Source of the DNA: Diphasiastrum complanatum
Lineage: Eukaryota; Streptophyta; Lycopodiopsida; Lycopodiales; Lycopodiaceae
NCBI GenBank assembly: GCA_029204225.1
Contig: CM055107.1
Location: forward strand, 3,977,079-4,041,078
Length of the DNA: 64,000 nucleotides
Direction: 5' to 3'
The notes under the pieces were generated by a model. The model saw nothing but the letters and a program-made list of their open reading frames with translations, ran no database searches and was not told the origin of the DNA. Each line of letters begins with the position of its first letter. Positions within the stretch are counted from its first letter, which is position 1. Position numbers and translations under genes: made by a program. Of the stretch, positions 21,850 to 34,600 are shown piece after piece.

Positions 21850-22595
21850 CTAGGTATCCTCCTCTTCTGATTTGTTCCTCCACCTGACTAAAAATTTCCA
21901 AAGCTCTCTACTTCGTAGAGTTCTCTGCCGACTATTAACAATCGCCTCGAGTTCAGGTGGTCCACTCATGCACTCATCATGAAGAAGTTCCACTAGATCT
22001 TCCACAGGGACCAGGGTCTCCCCAACCCCCAATGAGTGTTTCAACTTACTAACGTGGAAAACAAGATGAATTCCAACGTTAGCTGGAAGGTCTAGTTTGT
22101 ATGCGACCTTGTTTATCACTTGGATAATCTTAAAAGGACCGCAATACCTAGGCGCCAACTTTGCACACTTAATAGTTTTCAAGACCCTAGATGAGTAGGG
22201 ACTCTCAAAAACACCCAGTCATTGACCATGAATACCTTGTGCTTCCGAGATAGATCAGCATAGTGCCTTGCCCTGTCCTGGGCATTTCTTGCATATCCGC
22301 AAGGAAATCAACTGCGGCTTGCACCCGTAGGTTTTTCATGCCAACAATAATTGGTGATCGAGGTTGAAAACCATACATAAGCATGAAAGGGCTGAATCCG
22401 GTCGCTGAATGTTTTGCACTGTTATATGCAAATTCCACTAGTGGAAGGTACTGTTCCCAATCATACTGCCGATGGCCCACATATGCTCGAAGCATATCCT
22501 CCATCGTCTGATTGGTCCTTTCCGTTTGACCATCTGATTCCGGATGATCTGTAGAACTCAAACTTAAAGTTGTTTCCAATTTGAAAACGTTTGCA
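21850..22595 (-). pseudogene. Ty3/gypsy chromovirus integrase and chromodomain end
   Basis: Integrase second half: HPESDGQTERTNQTM (catalytic Glu region), YLPLVEFAYNSAKHSATGFSP and FMLMYGFQPRSP. After a frameshift near 22200 it continues with [12 protein letters not shown] (GPY/F motif), [10 protein letters not shown], then a chromodomain-like end with [18 protein letters not shown]. The upstream part is cut at about 22595, where unrelated DNA begins. The nested chromovirus at 28244-33731 has the same blocks, so they belong to related lineages. Confidence 0.88.
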
Positions 22596-22599
22596 TTTG

Positions 22600-24627
22600 G
22601 GAGTGGGTTAAATGCGGATTGGATGTAGTTGCTTGAGTTTACAAATTGATACATGAAAGAGGCATGGTCGCACTTATGAGTCAATGTTTTGGTGGGGGAT
22701 GAATGGAGGTTAGTTTTGGAGTTGTTAGCTACTTACTTGCAAATTGATGGAGATTGTGCCAAAATTTGCGAAGTAGGAGGTTGACAGTGGAATCGTCGTT
22801 TGAATGTCTTGTTGGGGAGTGATTCTAATCATGTTGGAAGGAGCGAAGGATGTTTTGAAATACCATTTGTGCAAGTAAAAATCAGAGGTGGAACACCATC
22901 AACGGTTTGCCAACGACTTGCAGACACACTCGAATTTCGCAATCACTTACCCTACGCCCTACATGTTGTACATTTGGAGATTATTTGATTTTTGTATCCT
23001 AACTTGAGCTGTGTGAGGCCTACATGCAACTCATTGGTCTGGTCTTGCCTCCATCAAGTGTCTCTGGAGTGCCTACAACCTTGCTGCGTGGTATGTGCCC
23101 TGACCCTGCCTGTGGCAGTTCTTTTCCGTGGTTCCTCCTCATTGGTCCTTCAGTTTCACGTTGCCTCCTCCCTTTGGGTGCTCGTTGAATGCCTCCTACA
23201 TGCCCTCGCTACCTCATCGCTGCCCTGCTTGCCCTGCGATCTGCCCATCTACCCTGCGATCTGTCTCACCTACTTCTGCTCTCTGGGTGCTCGTTGAATG
23301 CCTCCTACATGCCCTCGCTACCTCATCGTTGCCCTGCTTGACCTCTGTTCTACCATGCTGGCCCTGCGATCTACCCGCTACCTCTGCCTACTGTCTGATG
23401 CAACCTATTGTGGCCCTGTCTGCGGCCTTACACTACCTGCTACCTGCGGCCACCTGTGGGCTGTCTACATGTGGCCACTCTGCTTGCTGCCCGTGGACTG
23501 CCAACTGGGACCTATCCTACCTATTTGTGGCTTTTCATCTCTATCTACAGAAGAAAAGGAAGCTCACAGACCTGTAAACTGCCTGCTGCTTGTGCCCTGG
23601 CTTTTCATTTGGAGCAAAATCAGACCTGTTGTAATCTCTGATCGCTACCCACTGCCAAAAATCAGATCTACCGTGGTTTGATTGTGACAAAGCAAGTGCC
23701 AAACAGCAAACGGAAGGCGACATGGGAAAAATGCGGCATTCATGACTAGTTGGACTCTCTGACAAACCGGTTACCTCACACGTATCTGAGGTAATTTGCA
23801 TTCAATACCATTGTCTAAAATACAGTTTGCGAATGTCGTTTTACATACCGTACTGTGTTCCATGTGTAGTGAATCAAAATTTTCATTTTGCAATTGTGGC
23901 TTTTTTGGTTGTACTAAATGATTCATCTTTATACGCCATTAGGAAATCGCATCCATACTATGTATGAAACCATCAAAGTTATACATGGAGTAGTTTTACC
24001 ATTTACGGGATTTTTACAAGTATTCTAGGGATGCAAGTTTTTTAAGGGACATCGTTTTGAAGAATGAGGTAATACTAATTTAAGTTCCGATATGCATTAA
24101 TCAAAACTTGCACTTTGCGGTTGTGTTTGTTTAACCGAGTGAATAATGGAAAGTTTTGTAGTGAATCGTGTTTTTTAGAACTTAGGTTGGAATTATAGTC
24201 GTGCATGACAAATGTTGTGTGGGTAATTAGAGCAATGAGGGTTTCTCATTTCCGACTTAGAAAACGAAGCTAAGGATAATTAGCTAGGATTATTGGCGTC
24301 GTATTGCACTGATTATTGTGATGTGATCTATGAAAAAGTAAAGAAATGTGCTTTTGCTCTATGATAAACCTGTTAGTTGAATGACAATAAAACCGTCAAG
24401 TTGTGAAGTATTTTTTCCATTTTTGTCAATTGTGAAACATATCAATTGGACTCGACCTCTGTGAAACACCAGAGCGGGCCGTCCACCATCTGCGGTTGAA
24501 ATACACCGCCTTGGTTAAGCGTCACACTAGTCACACCCGCCATCGGTACTGTCTAGCGAAATTCCTAGACCCGACGGTTGGTGAAAATACCACCGCTTAT
24601 CAAACAAAGCGGTGCGTATAACTTGCA
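22600..24627. other. No gene recognised; includes a C-rich tandem repeat
   Basis: From 22600 to 22990 nothing is recognised. From about 23020 to 23540 the plus strand is rich in CCTG and GCC and holds a 109-bp tandem repeat. Open frames there reflect composition, not a protein family. From 23540 to 24627 the sequence is AT-rich and may include the distal part of the minus-oriented LTR-1. Confidence 0.4.
23160..23395 (+). repeat. 109-bp tandem duplication, C-rich
   Basis: A GGGTGCTCGTTGAATGCCTCC block starts at 23176 and again at 23285. Identity continues through TACATGCCCTCGCTACCTCATCG and TTGCCCTGCTTG with one change, then diverges. A GCCCTGCGATCT block recurs at about 23239 and 23358. Confidence 0.8.
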
Positions 24628-25013
24628 CCCCACGAGCACATCATAGACAGTAAATCGGTTTTTAGCCCATGTAAGATTTTTACTAACGGTAAGCCGAATT
24701 CAATGGGGAAAGAGATATTAGCAAGATTCTAACGTGAATTAGTGATCAGAAATTTTACGGAACCGTGACCCTAGAAAGCTAGTGAATCATTGCAGCCAAA
24801 AGTACTAGCACCCCCTCCTGGCAACCGTATCTCTGAGAGCCTGGAAAACTCTCATCGGTTGGGGAGCACGAGGCAATAGAGAAGGCCATCAGGGTTGGAA
24901 ATGGCAAATCCTCTATTGCTCACGTAGGGTCGAACCGCCATTAGAGGTGGGGCCCCTTGACTCTTTTAGGACGTTTTGGCTGGAACAACCCCCTGTCAAA
25001 ATAGGCCCTAACA
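24628..25013 (-). mobile_element. LTR-1 copy in minus orientation
   Basis: Reverse complement of 232-613, with the TGTTAGGGCC terminus at 25013. The similarity covers the CCTAAAAG, GGGGCCC, GGCGGTTCG and TTTCTAGCGTCACG-like blocks. Beyond 24628 it continues as GCAAGTTATACGCACC, which the copy at 232 lacks. It interrupts a Ty3 integrase region, which starts directly at 25014. Confidence 0.65.
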
Positions 25014-25970
25014 GGGCTACTCTACACCGTGATGTGGCAACCTTTGTGAAACACTGTGATGTTTGCCAAAGAGCCACAAAATCGAGAAAATCTGGGTTTA
25101 TGCCTTTAAAGCCTATCATAGCAAAAAATCCTTTCGAAATATGGGGCCATTCACCCAGCCGCTAGAGGAAGTCAAGCCCAATATATTATAGTGGCGACAG
25201 ATTATTTTATAAAGTGGGTAGAAGCAAAGGCCGTTAGAGTAGCCAATGCAGCCAGCACAGCTAAGTTTCTCTATGAGAACATCATCACGCACTTCGGATG
25301 CCCTTTAGAACTTGTGAGTGATCGCAGAACTCACTTCTTGAATGAAACAGTACAAGTACTCCTAGCTGAATTCCTTGTGGTTCATCGCAAGAGTACGCTT
25401 TATTATCCCCTAGATGTAATGGACATGCCGAATCTTCCAACAAGATTTTGTGCAATATTATCACAAAGACCATGGAAGCCAGTAGATCCGATTGGGAACA
25501 TAAACTCCAAGCAGCCTTATGGGCGTTTCGAACAACCTATAAGCTTGCCACTGGCCATACCCCATTTCAACTTGTCTATGGACTCCAGGCTATAATGTCT
25601 GTTGAGTTCATTGTCCCTAGCCTAAGAGTCGCCGTGACGGAATGATTAGACACAAGTAAGTCTACTCAACGTCGATTAGGCTTACTGATGAATTTATGCG
25701 AAACCCGAGCCATTGCCTTGCATGCATTGCACACCGAAAAGAAATGCCGCAAAGCCTGGCATGACATGTCCTAAAACAAAAGGACTTACACAAAGGTGAC
25801 CTGGCATTGATGTATCAGATCAAGGTCACGAAAGACAAATTGAAATTTTTTGGCCTCGGACCCTATCAAGTAATGAAAATATTCAAGAATGGCGCAGTTC
25901 AACTGGCCACACTGGAGGGTGACCTTTTACCCACCTTGGTAAATGGTACTCGGCTAAGGCGCTAATACCA
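25014..25970 (+). pseudogene. Ty3/gypsy integrase, non-chromovirus type
   Basis: Zinc-binding end KHCDVCQRATKSRKSGFMPL, then the core: after a frameshift VATDYFIKWVEAKAV (first Asp region), FGCPLELVSDRRTHF (second Asp), and the Glu block broken by frameshifts where homologues have GQAESSNK. Then SDWEHKLQAALWAFRTTYK, HTPFQLVYGLQA and a GDLALMYQIK...GPYQV C-terminal region ending NGTRLRRY. There is no chromodomain. The lineage matches 43752-44741 (minus). The 5' side is cut by LTR-1. An accessory ORF follows from 26542. Confidence 0.85.
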
Positions 25971-26541
25971 CTTACCTCCCACTGTATAAACTTCATCATC
26001 ATTTTTTGTATGATTATTTTTGCCTTTCTTTGCATTTTCCCAGCTGTTTATGAACGGTTCTTCTATTTGTCTGTCTTTTTGTGATACAATGTATAGGGAG
26101 TGGTGTTATGTGTAGAGAGTAGAGTATCTCTAGGGACGGAAAACAATCTACATGGTTCATGGAGTTAGTACAGGTTACAGATAAGGACGTTGAAGACCAC
26201 CAAATATAATACTATGCAACAAAGTGAATCAACAAGGCTAAAAAAAAAAAGTGCTATATTCATCAAAAAACTTTGAACTCAGTGCCAGTGAAGGAAATAC
26301 CATTTGCCAATGATCTGAACAGTTCCAAACCCTTCACTATTCAGCCAAGTAGAACAGCACAAGTCACTAGCGGAGACAAAAACCTCAATATCTCTCCCAA
26401 TTTTCACTGTCTTGGTTCTCCCATTGGACCATGGCTAGAACACATCTTGATAAGTCTAAATTGGGTCAGGGGATTCATGAACTCTAAATCCCAGCCTTGT
26501 AGGCCAAAAATAGTAAAAATCACTTAAACCCACCTACAGGC
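25971..26541 (+). other. Spacer between integrase and accessory ORF
   Basis: No domain recognised. A weak open frame at 26273-26527 precedes the accessory ORF and could be its diverged start. Confidence 0.35.
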
Positions 26542-28243
26542 TTGTCTTTTTTAGTCGAAGATCAGCCTAAAGATACCGTGGTAGCAGATACCGCCAAAGA
26601 AGCTCTAGACACTCAAGGGAAAGAAATTATCATTCTTGATCGAGGAGAAGGGTCGCCCACACATACCTATATGGGATATCCTAATGGAGCCGACCCCCCC
26701 CCCCCCCCCCCCGATGTGTACGATAAAGATCTGCCTCAGAATGTAGAAGCTCAAGCAGCCCCATCTAGAGACATCCACACGATCCCAGATTTTGGCAAGC
26801 CACCAAAGGAGGTTGATGTCCCAACAACTAGTGCACTTTCTCATGCGCACGGTCTACTCAAGGATCTCAACTGGTTGTTGCAAGATTGACTCCACCACCA
26901 TCACCGAGCGGAGTCAGCGATGAAAGCTAAACAGGACCTTGAGCTCCACAACCAACAATTGCAACAAGAAGCGGATCACGCAAAGAAGCATATGGCCACG
27001 ATACAACACAAAATGGATGCAATGCGTTCTAGCATCCAATCTTACCAACAGTTGGCCTCAACATTGCAACAGGCACAGAAACACCATGATGCCCAACTCC
27101 AGGCAGAAAAGCATCGAACCTCATGCCAAATCAATATAACTCTTGGAAAAGAAGCGGTCATCACACCTGGAAAAAAATGTGTGACGACCAAAAACAAATG
27201 ATTGATTTCTACCTTTCAGTTCCACCTCAACCAAATTCCTCTCCGGTCCCCGCAAAAAAATACAATGAGCTCTTGGGCAAACTTTAGACCTGTCATAAGA
27301 CGTTGCAAAATTTTGAAGCTCAAAAGTCTGAATATACCCAACCGTTCATTGAGGTAATTACTGGGTTGGCGAAACAGAACGTAGAGCTAAAAAAATAGCT
27401 TGATGCTTTGCTTCCGACCAGAGAACCTCCTACCACACCTCAAAGCACCCCACCAGCCAGCACACAAGCCTCCAACTTGACCAATGTTGAATTTGATGCG
27501 TCCTTTTCCATTGACGACATTCTCGAGGGAGACCCATCTGTGGCTGCCGCCACACCGGACCTTCTGTCCCCTGGTGATTCACGCACAACAAGGCCAAGCC
27601 ATGGCATAGCCCCACCTAGAGCTAGCAGACCTATCTTTAAGAAACCACAGTCGCTTGAAGAATCCATCCAAGAGTACGAGGCCACTTATCCAGAAGACGA
27701 GATGCGAGGGAGACATGTGTTGTCATGCTCCGCAGCTGAAATCAAAGGCAAAGAAAAAACATATCATCGAGCAGCTGGCACCGCAATCCATATGGCGCAA
27801 CGTCCTCTTCAAGGATGACAAAAAGATCCTAGATGAATATTTTCGGGTTCCCAGGTATCTGCGTGTAAATCCCCGCTATCTACCCATCCCCAAATGAGCA
27901 ACGTGGCCCGGAAAACAGGAGGATGCCAATGCACCACCAAACTGGCCCATCATTCCAAACTCCAAGACTTGGAAGAACCAAGCAAATTTCCAGTACGCCT
28001 TGGAGCAGTTTCATCACAGGAACCACCAATCAGTTGATTCCACGATGCGACAAGCGGCGCTCAACTGCAAGGAGCTTGCTTTTCTTAGTACTCTCGAATT
28101 CCATTGGGATCGCTCCTTGGGTCCCTTGTTTTTTGATCCCAACACCCCTTTTCCTAGTCTCAAATGTAAGGACCAGTTAACCATGGCACACATTTATTAC
28201 CGAGCAGCAATGACGGCATCCCAACATGCAGCACGAGTGGAAG
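26542..28243 (+). pseudogene. Post-integrase accessory ORF, copy 2 (5' part; split by a nested element)
   Basis: Same strand as the upstream Ty3 integrase. Order: acidic N-terminal part with a poly-Pro run encoded by C19 (26694-26712); coiled coil rich in Gln/His/Lys (LELHNQQLQQEADHAKKHM and LASTLQQAQKHHDAQLQAEK, about 26935-27120); a second coiled stretch; a Pro/Thr/Ser-rich linker (27408-27600); and a C-terminal domain with FRVPRYLRVNPRYLP and NCKELAFLSTLEFHWDRSL, then QLTMAHIYYRAAMTASQHA. This last block matches the ORF ending at 19137. Several stops and shifts. Reading is cut at 28243 by a chromovirus and resumes at 33733. Role unknown; an envelope-like or structural protein is possible, but no membrane span is seen. 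Confidence 0.6.
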
Positions 28244-28742
28244 TATAAAGTCCTCACAACAGGATTCTAGTCCAAGCATACCATACAAAGTAACAACACA
28301 TGGGAACTGGTGGAGGTTAAACCAATCCAACCAAACCTAGATCGTACGGATCTAGCCCCCAAGCTATGGATCAATCAGAGTCATGGAAAAAGGAGTCACA
28401 CCAGCAGCATGTAGCTACCAATCACAAAATCAAGCATAGTACACTAGTGAGAGCCCAGCAGGTATACTTATACCCTCCAAGGCCCATGCACCACTAGTAG
28501 TGCACTGTGACACCTCACTGGACACCTCTGCAGCCTATCTAGGCCATGTCATCCAGTTCCCTAATGACTCGCTGATAGACCCATACCAACTCCACCACCA
28601 TGTGTTTAGGCCTACAACCATTAATTATGACCATGTACACATAAGGGTCCCAATTCCCTTATAGTCACAATTAACTTATGGGCTGTTGGTCTACCGGTCC
28701 CTAGCGTGGACATGCTACCCGAGACCAGTCATGGGCATGACA
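28244..28742 (-). repeat. 3' LTR of the nested chromovirus
   Basis: On the minus strand it begins TGTCATGCCCATGACTGG at 28742 and ends GGACTTTATA at 28244. It pairs with 33236-33731. Confidence 0.9.
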
Positions 28743-28758
28743 TTCTTCCCCCCTTATT
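28743..28758 (-). other. Polypurine tract of the nested chromovirus
   Basis: On the minus strand, AATAAGGGGGGAAGAA immediately precedes the TGTCATG start of the 3' LTR; this primes plus-strand DNA synthesis in LTR elements. Confidence 0.8.
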
Positions 28759-28789
28759 CAAGTTCTGTCCTCAAAACTTAAAATTGAAA

Positions 28790-30855
28790 AAGTTCCTCCT
28801 TAAGCTTCCTTCATGTTTCCAGGAATCGTCATCATCCGTACATCCCCTCCATCGAACCTGATGCTCGGTCTATACGATTTCTCAATCGTTTAGTTCTTGT
28901 ATCCAAGATCTTTTCGGGTTCAAGACGAGATACACCCGACGATTCATCCAACAGGTCTAGCTGATCTCCAGATCCAAGATGCTCTCCTTCACATAGACTT
29001 TTTTTGAGACGACTTACATGAAATACGTGATGCACTTGCGATCCATCCGGGACTTCCAATTGGTAAGCTAAGAATCTGATCTTTTTCAACATCTTAAATG
29101 GTCCTCTATATCTAAGGGACAACTTACAATGCTTGCCGGTACGCATTACACTTGAATCCTTTGGGATTCTCAAATATACCCGGTCTCCCACTTGGAAGTC
29201 TCTCGGTGATCTTTTCAGATTTGCATAATGTCTGTCCCTATCATGGGCACTCTGGACATTTTCACATGCAATCCATAGCATTTCCTGCATATCGTGTAGG
29301 AAATCCAATACTTTTTGAAACTTGATCGTTTGATTCTCAACCGCGATGGGTGACCTAGGCTCAAAACCATACATAAGCATAAATGGGCTATAACCGGTAG
29401 CCGAATGCTTACTACTATTATAGGCAAACTCGATCAATGGAAGATACTTCTCCCAAACAAATTGCCGTCTGGAAACATATGCTCGAAACATTTGTTCCAT
29501 CGTCTGATTTGTTCTTTCCGTCTGTCCATCCGTCTCGGGATGATCAGAAGGCCCCAAGCTCAGTGTCATCTCTAGTTTAGCAAACACGACCGACCAAAAG
29601 TGATCAGTGGACTTCAGATCGCGATCGCTCACAATATCACTTGGTTATCCATAAAGCCTAAACAGACGCTCTAAAAAGATTTGAGCTAAATCAGAAGCCT
29701 TCGCAGTGGTCTTTACCGGAATAAACGCAACCAATTTGGTAAGACGGTCGACCACAACCCAAATTGCATCATGCAGTTTATTCGTCCACGGTAACTCAAC
29801 CACGAAATCCATGGAAATACTATCCCATATCAGGGATATCCAGTGGATGCAACAAACCGCCAGCCTTATGGCGTTCAGCTTTATTTAACTGGCATTGGTC
29901 ACACTTGACCACATAAGATTCTACAAAGGGCTTGAGTTTTGGCCAATAAAAATCCCTTCGTACCAAATCCAATGTATGATGTATGCCGGGATGTCCTGGG
30001 CATGGTGAGTCATGAAATTCATAAAGAATTTTATTCTTAACAACATCCACATCAGGCACACAAACCTTTCCTTTCCTGAACAATAGTCCATTACGGATAG
30101 AAAAGTCACCAGTACCCTTTATATCCTTCCCCCCAGACTGATCACCATGATCATCAGTCCCGCTTGATGAAACTGGTAGAACCCTATTCTAGATTGGTCC
30201 AAAATGTGGGTCTTTCTCATAAAGACTTCTCAAGGAGAGCTAAATGTCTGTACTGATCTCAGTGAAGGAAAGTTCATTCACTTCACCAATTTGACTAAGT
30301 GCATCAGCCACCTGATTAGATGAGTCTTTGATATACTGCACTTCAAAGTCAAATTCTTGCATGAGTTCTGCCCATCCGGCCCTTAAGACCTCACAAATCA
30401 TTTCGATTACAAAAATACTTTAAAGGTTGATGATCCGTATTAACCACGAACTTATTACCGTATAAATAATGCCTCCATGATTTCAAAGAATGGATCACAA
30501 CAAAAAGCTCTTTTTTCTGAGTGTTGTACCTAACCTGCGCATCGGTTAGTTTCTTACTTTCAAAGGCAACGGGCTGACCCTCCTGTAAGAGAACAGCTCC
30601 AATAGTTGTATCACTCACGTCAGTGTTAATGACAAACGACAAATCTGGATCTGCTATCCTCAAAACTGGAGCTGAGGCAATTAGAAACTTGAGTTTCCAA
30701 AAACTCTCATCTAATTTCTCATTCCATCTGATAGGAGGACTTGGCCTACCTTTGCGGCTTTTCACTCCTTCCAACATATTGTTGAGAGACGCAACAATCT
30801 TTGAGTACTCCTCTGCAAATACATAAAAACACAGATTCCATTTAAGCGCTGCCAA
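28790..30855 (-). pseudogene. Chromovirus pol: RT thumb, RNase H, integrase, chromodomain-like end
   Basis: Begins inside the RT thumb (EEYSKIVASLNNML and WNEKLDESFWKLK) and runs into RNase H (TDVSDTTIGAVLLQEGQPVAFESKKL and TDHQPLKYF). Integrase zinc region: HDSPCPGHPGIHHTL and KCDQCQLNKAERH (29820-30083). The core's first Asp block (SMDFVVELPW) is in a shifted frame; the second is VSDRD after a stop near 29643; the Glu block is DGQTERTNQTM. The C-terminus has a GPF motif and HHVFHVSRLK, then a chromodomain-like end near 28800-28860 (VRWRGCTDDDDSW) in another frame. Protease and the RT fingers/palm are missing through deletion. Inactive. Confidence 0.9.
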
Positions 30856-31731
30856 CTATGCTTTGTCTTTTACCACCAGTTTTCTCTTATTCTTCTTCTT
30901 CTTTAAATGTTGGTACGCTTCTGCTTCTAGCTCATCAAAAAATTGTTTTTTACGCTTGTTGGATTTTTCTTGTTTGGGTTTCAGGGCCATTTGGCCATGC
31001 ACGCTTTTTTGTGATGCAACAACTATACTATCATAGGCTTTCGCCACACGGATAGCATCCTCTAGTGAGTTAAGGATATTTTGTTTGCATTCATTTTGAT
31101 AGTCAGCTGACAGTCTGGCAATAAATTGCCACTGTGCTAACTTACGATCAAATAGCGACACCTTGGCCAAAGAGTCCAAGAACTTTTGGATATAACCGTC
31201 CAGTTCTCGGCTGCCCATTTTATAGTTAATAAACCGAATATATAGCTCGGAATCGTCTATCGTGACAAAAGCTTTCTGAAATTCCATTAGGAATCCAGCC
31301 CAAGTCACCGGTTTCGTGGAAAGTTCCCTCCACCAAGAAGAGGCTTTACCTTCTAGAAACAATAGAACCGATGATATTTATTTATCTTCTGGGACGTTGT
31401 GCAAGCTAAAATAGTTTGTCCAACTATTTGTCCAGTCTTCAACAACTTCCGGACGTTTAAACTTTCTATCACCAAAAAATATTTTTGGTCGGTAGCCCAA
31501 GTTGTTAGAGTTAATAACTTGCAGTTGATTAGAAAGATTTTGCATTTGTTTATTCCATTGTTTATTGCTCTGATGAAGTTCTAAAACTGCCTTGCCTAAA
31601 GTTTGCAACAGTTTTTCTAAGTCTAGGGTGTCATCACTGCCGGGTGAGGCCGGCTGAATTTCCGTATTTTTCCCATCAATTCCTGGTGATGCCGGGTGAA
31701 TCTTGGTACCACAACCAAAATTAACCGTCAA
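30856..31731 (-). pseudogene. Chromovirus gag
   Basis: Gag capsid region. The first segment (31731-31378) ends in TAA and continues in the same frame from 31377 to a TAG at 30858-30856. Landmarks: a coiled region (LHQSNKQWNKQMQNLSNQL), DWTNSWTNYFSLHNVPEDK, then WWRELSTKPVTWAGFLMEF and RELDGYIQKFLDSLAK, typical of the retrotransposon gag domain. The end is lysine-rich and has no CCHC knuckle, lost with the following protease in a deletion. The frame across the TAG runs straight into RT thumb sequence. Confidence 0.85.
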
Positions 31732-33221
<1,490 letters not shown>

Positions 33222-33234
33222 GGCTCTGATAGCA
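33222..33234 (-). other. Primer-binding site of the nested chromovirus
   Basis: On the minus strand TGCTATCAGAGCC sits 1 base past the 5' LTR end. It differs at one base from TGGTATCAGAGCC, the usual initiator tRNA-Met binding site of plant LTR elements, which occurs exactly at 40151-40163. Confidence 0.8.
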
Positions 33235-33235
33235 A

Positions 33236-33731
33236 TATAAAGTCCTCACAATAGGATTCTAGTCTAAGCATACCATACAAAGCAACAACACATGGAAACT
33301 GGTGGAGGTTAAACCAACCCAACCAAACCTAGATCGTATGGATCTAGCCTCCAAGCTATGGATCAATCAAAGTTATGGAAAAAGGAGTCACACCACCAGC
33401 ATGTAGCTACCAGTCACAGAATCAAGCATACACTAGTGAGAGCCCAATAGGTATACTTATACCCTCCAAGGCCCATGCACCACTAGTAGTGCACTGTGAC
33501 ACCTCATTGGACACCTCTGCAGCCTATCTGGGCCATGTCATGTAGTTCCCTAATGACTCACTGATAGACCCATACCAACTCCATCACCATGTGTTTAGGC
33601 CTACAACCATTAATTATGACCATGTACACATAAGGGCCCCAATTCCCTTATAGTCACAATTAACTTACGGGTTGTTGGTCTACCGGTCCCTAGCGTGGAC
33701 ATGCTACCCGAGACTAGTCATGGGCATGACA
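33236..33731 (-). repeat. 5' LTR of the nested chromovirus
   Basis: Pairs with 28244-28742 over its full length. It starts at 33731 (TGTCATG on the minus strand) and ends at 33236, next to the primer-binding site. Confidence 0.9.
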
Positions 33732-33732
33732 A

Positions 33733-33930
33733 GAAGAGTGGCAACGCTCCCAATGGTTGTCCCAAAGCTCTCATGTGTTCGGGCCTCTCAAGGATGACAA
33801 CACTATACGAGCCCAAGCACTGGAGGGTTACGGAAAACTCATCTAGGAAATCCACAAGACCAATGAAGCGCAGGACGCCGAGCTACAGGAAGCCCTATTC
33901 AAGTGAATTGCCCAAGTATGGCACCCTGCG
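33733..33930 (+). pseudogene. Accessory ORF copy 2, part beyond the nested insertion
   Basis: Once the chromovirus and one target duplication are ignored, the frame from 28243 continues here (SSHVFGPLKDDNTIRAQALE, then GYGKLI and a TAG at 33844). A further frame reads EIHKTNEAQDAELQEALFK up to about 33903. It ends the accessory ORF of the outer element. Confidence 0.6.
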
Positions 33931-33959
33931 TGCATAAATCCAACTTGTGGTGCCATTTT

Positions 33960-34378
33960 TTTAGTCACTAGGGGACAGGAAACCAATTTTTGCAAGTCTC
34001 AAGGTTTAAACTTAGTCTTAAGAAAGTATGCAAAAGTCAATGTCAAGATTCTCATAAAGAACTTGCATTCTATATTGAGACTTGAAATTCCTAGTCCCAT
34101 AAGTAAGTGTGGAAAGGACACTCCCCAAGCTTCTATAAAGAGAAGCCCTTTCTATGTAATTTCTATCCTTAATGCAAGAGAGCTAAGTGCTACCATTTTG
34201 GGTCCACTTGTGCTACTTTTGGTGTGTGGCTATTTACAGTGTGGCTTTAGGCTTATTGCTTTTGTTTCTAAGTTCTTGCTATTTTAGCCAATGTTAGCAT
34301 ATGTGCTAAATCATTATGTGTTTCTAATTTAGTGGAGCTTTTTAAGAGTTGTGGAAGAGTGTATGAGTGAGTAGCGAG

Positions 34379-34472
<94 letters not shown>

Positions 34473-34600
34473 GTGTGGAAGAGTTTGTTAAAGTTAGTGT
34501 GGTTTTGGCTTTAAAGTTAGTACTATTTGGTTTTAGTTGTGTGTTCAAGGCATCTTGCTTGCAAGTAGAAATAGTGTTAACCCTTTTGTTTTGCATGCAT
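33960..34600 (+). mobile_element. LTR-like remnant after the accessory ORF, with GA run
   Basis: Located where the outer element's 3' LTR should be. It shares with LTR-2 short blocks such as AGTCCCATAAGTAAGTG, AAGCCCTTTC and AGCTAAGTGCTACC-like sequence, but ends are not clear. A pure GA run spans 34382-34469. Confidence 0.4.

Noticed and set aside
22992-23681. Overlapping open frames of up to 149 codons
   Set aside because: All three phases are open because of C-rich repeats; no conserved motif and an internal 109-bp duplication.
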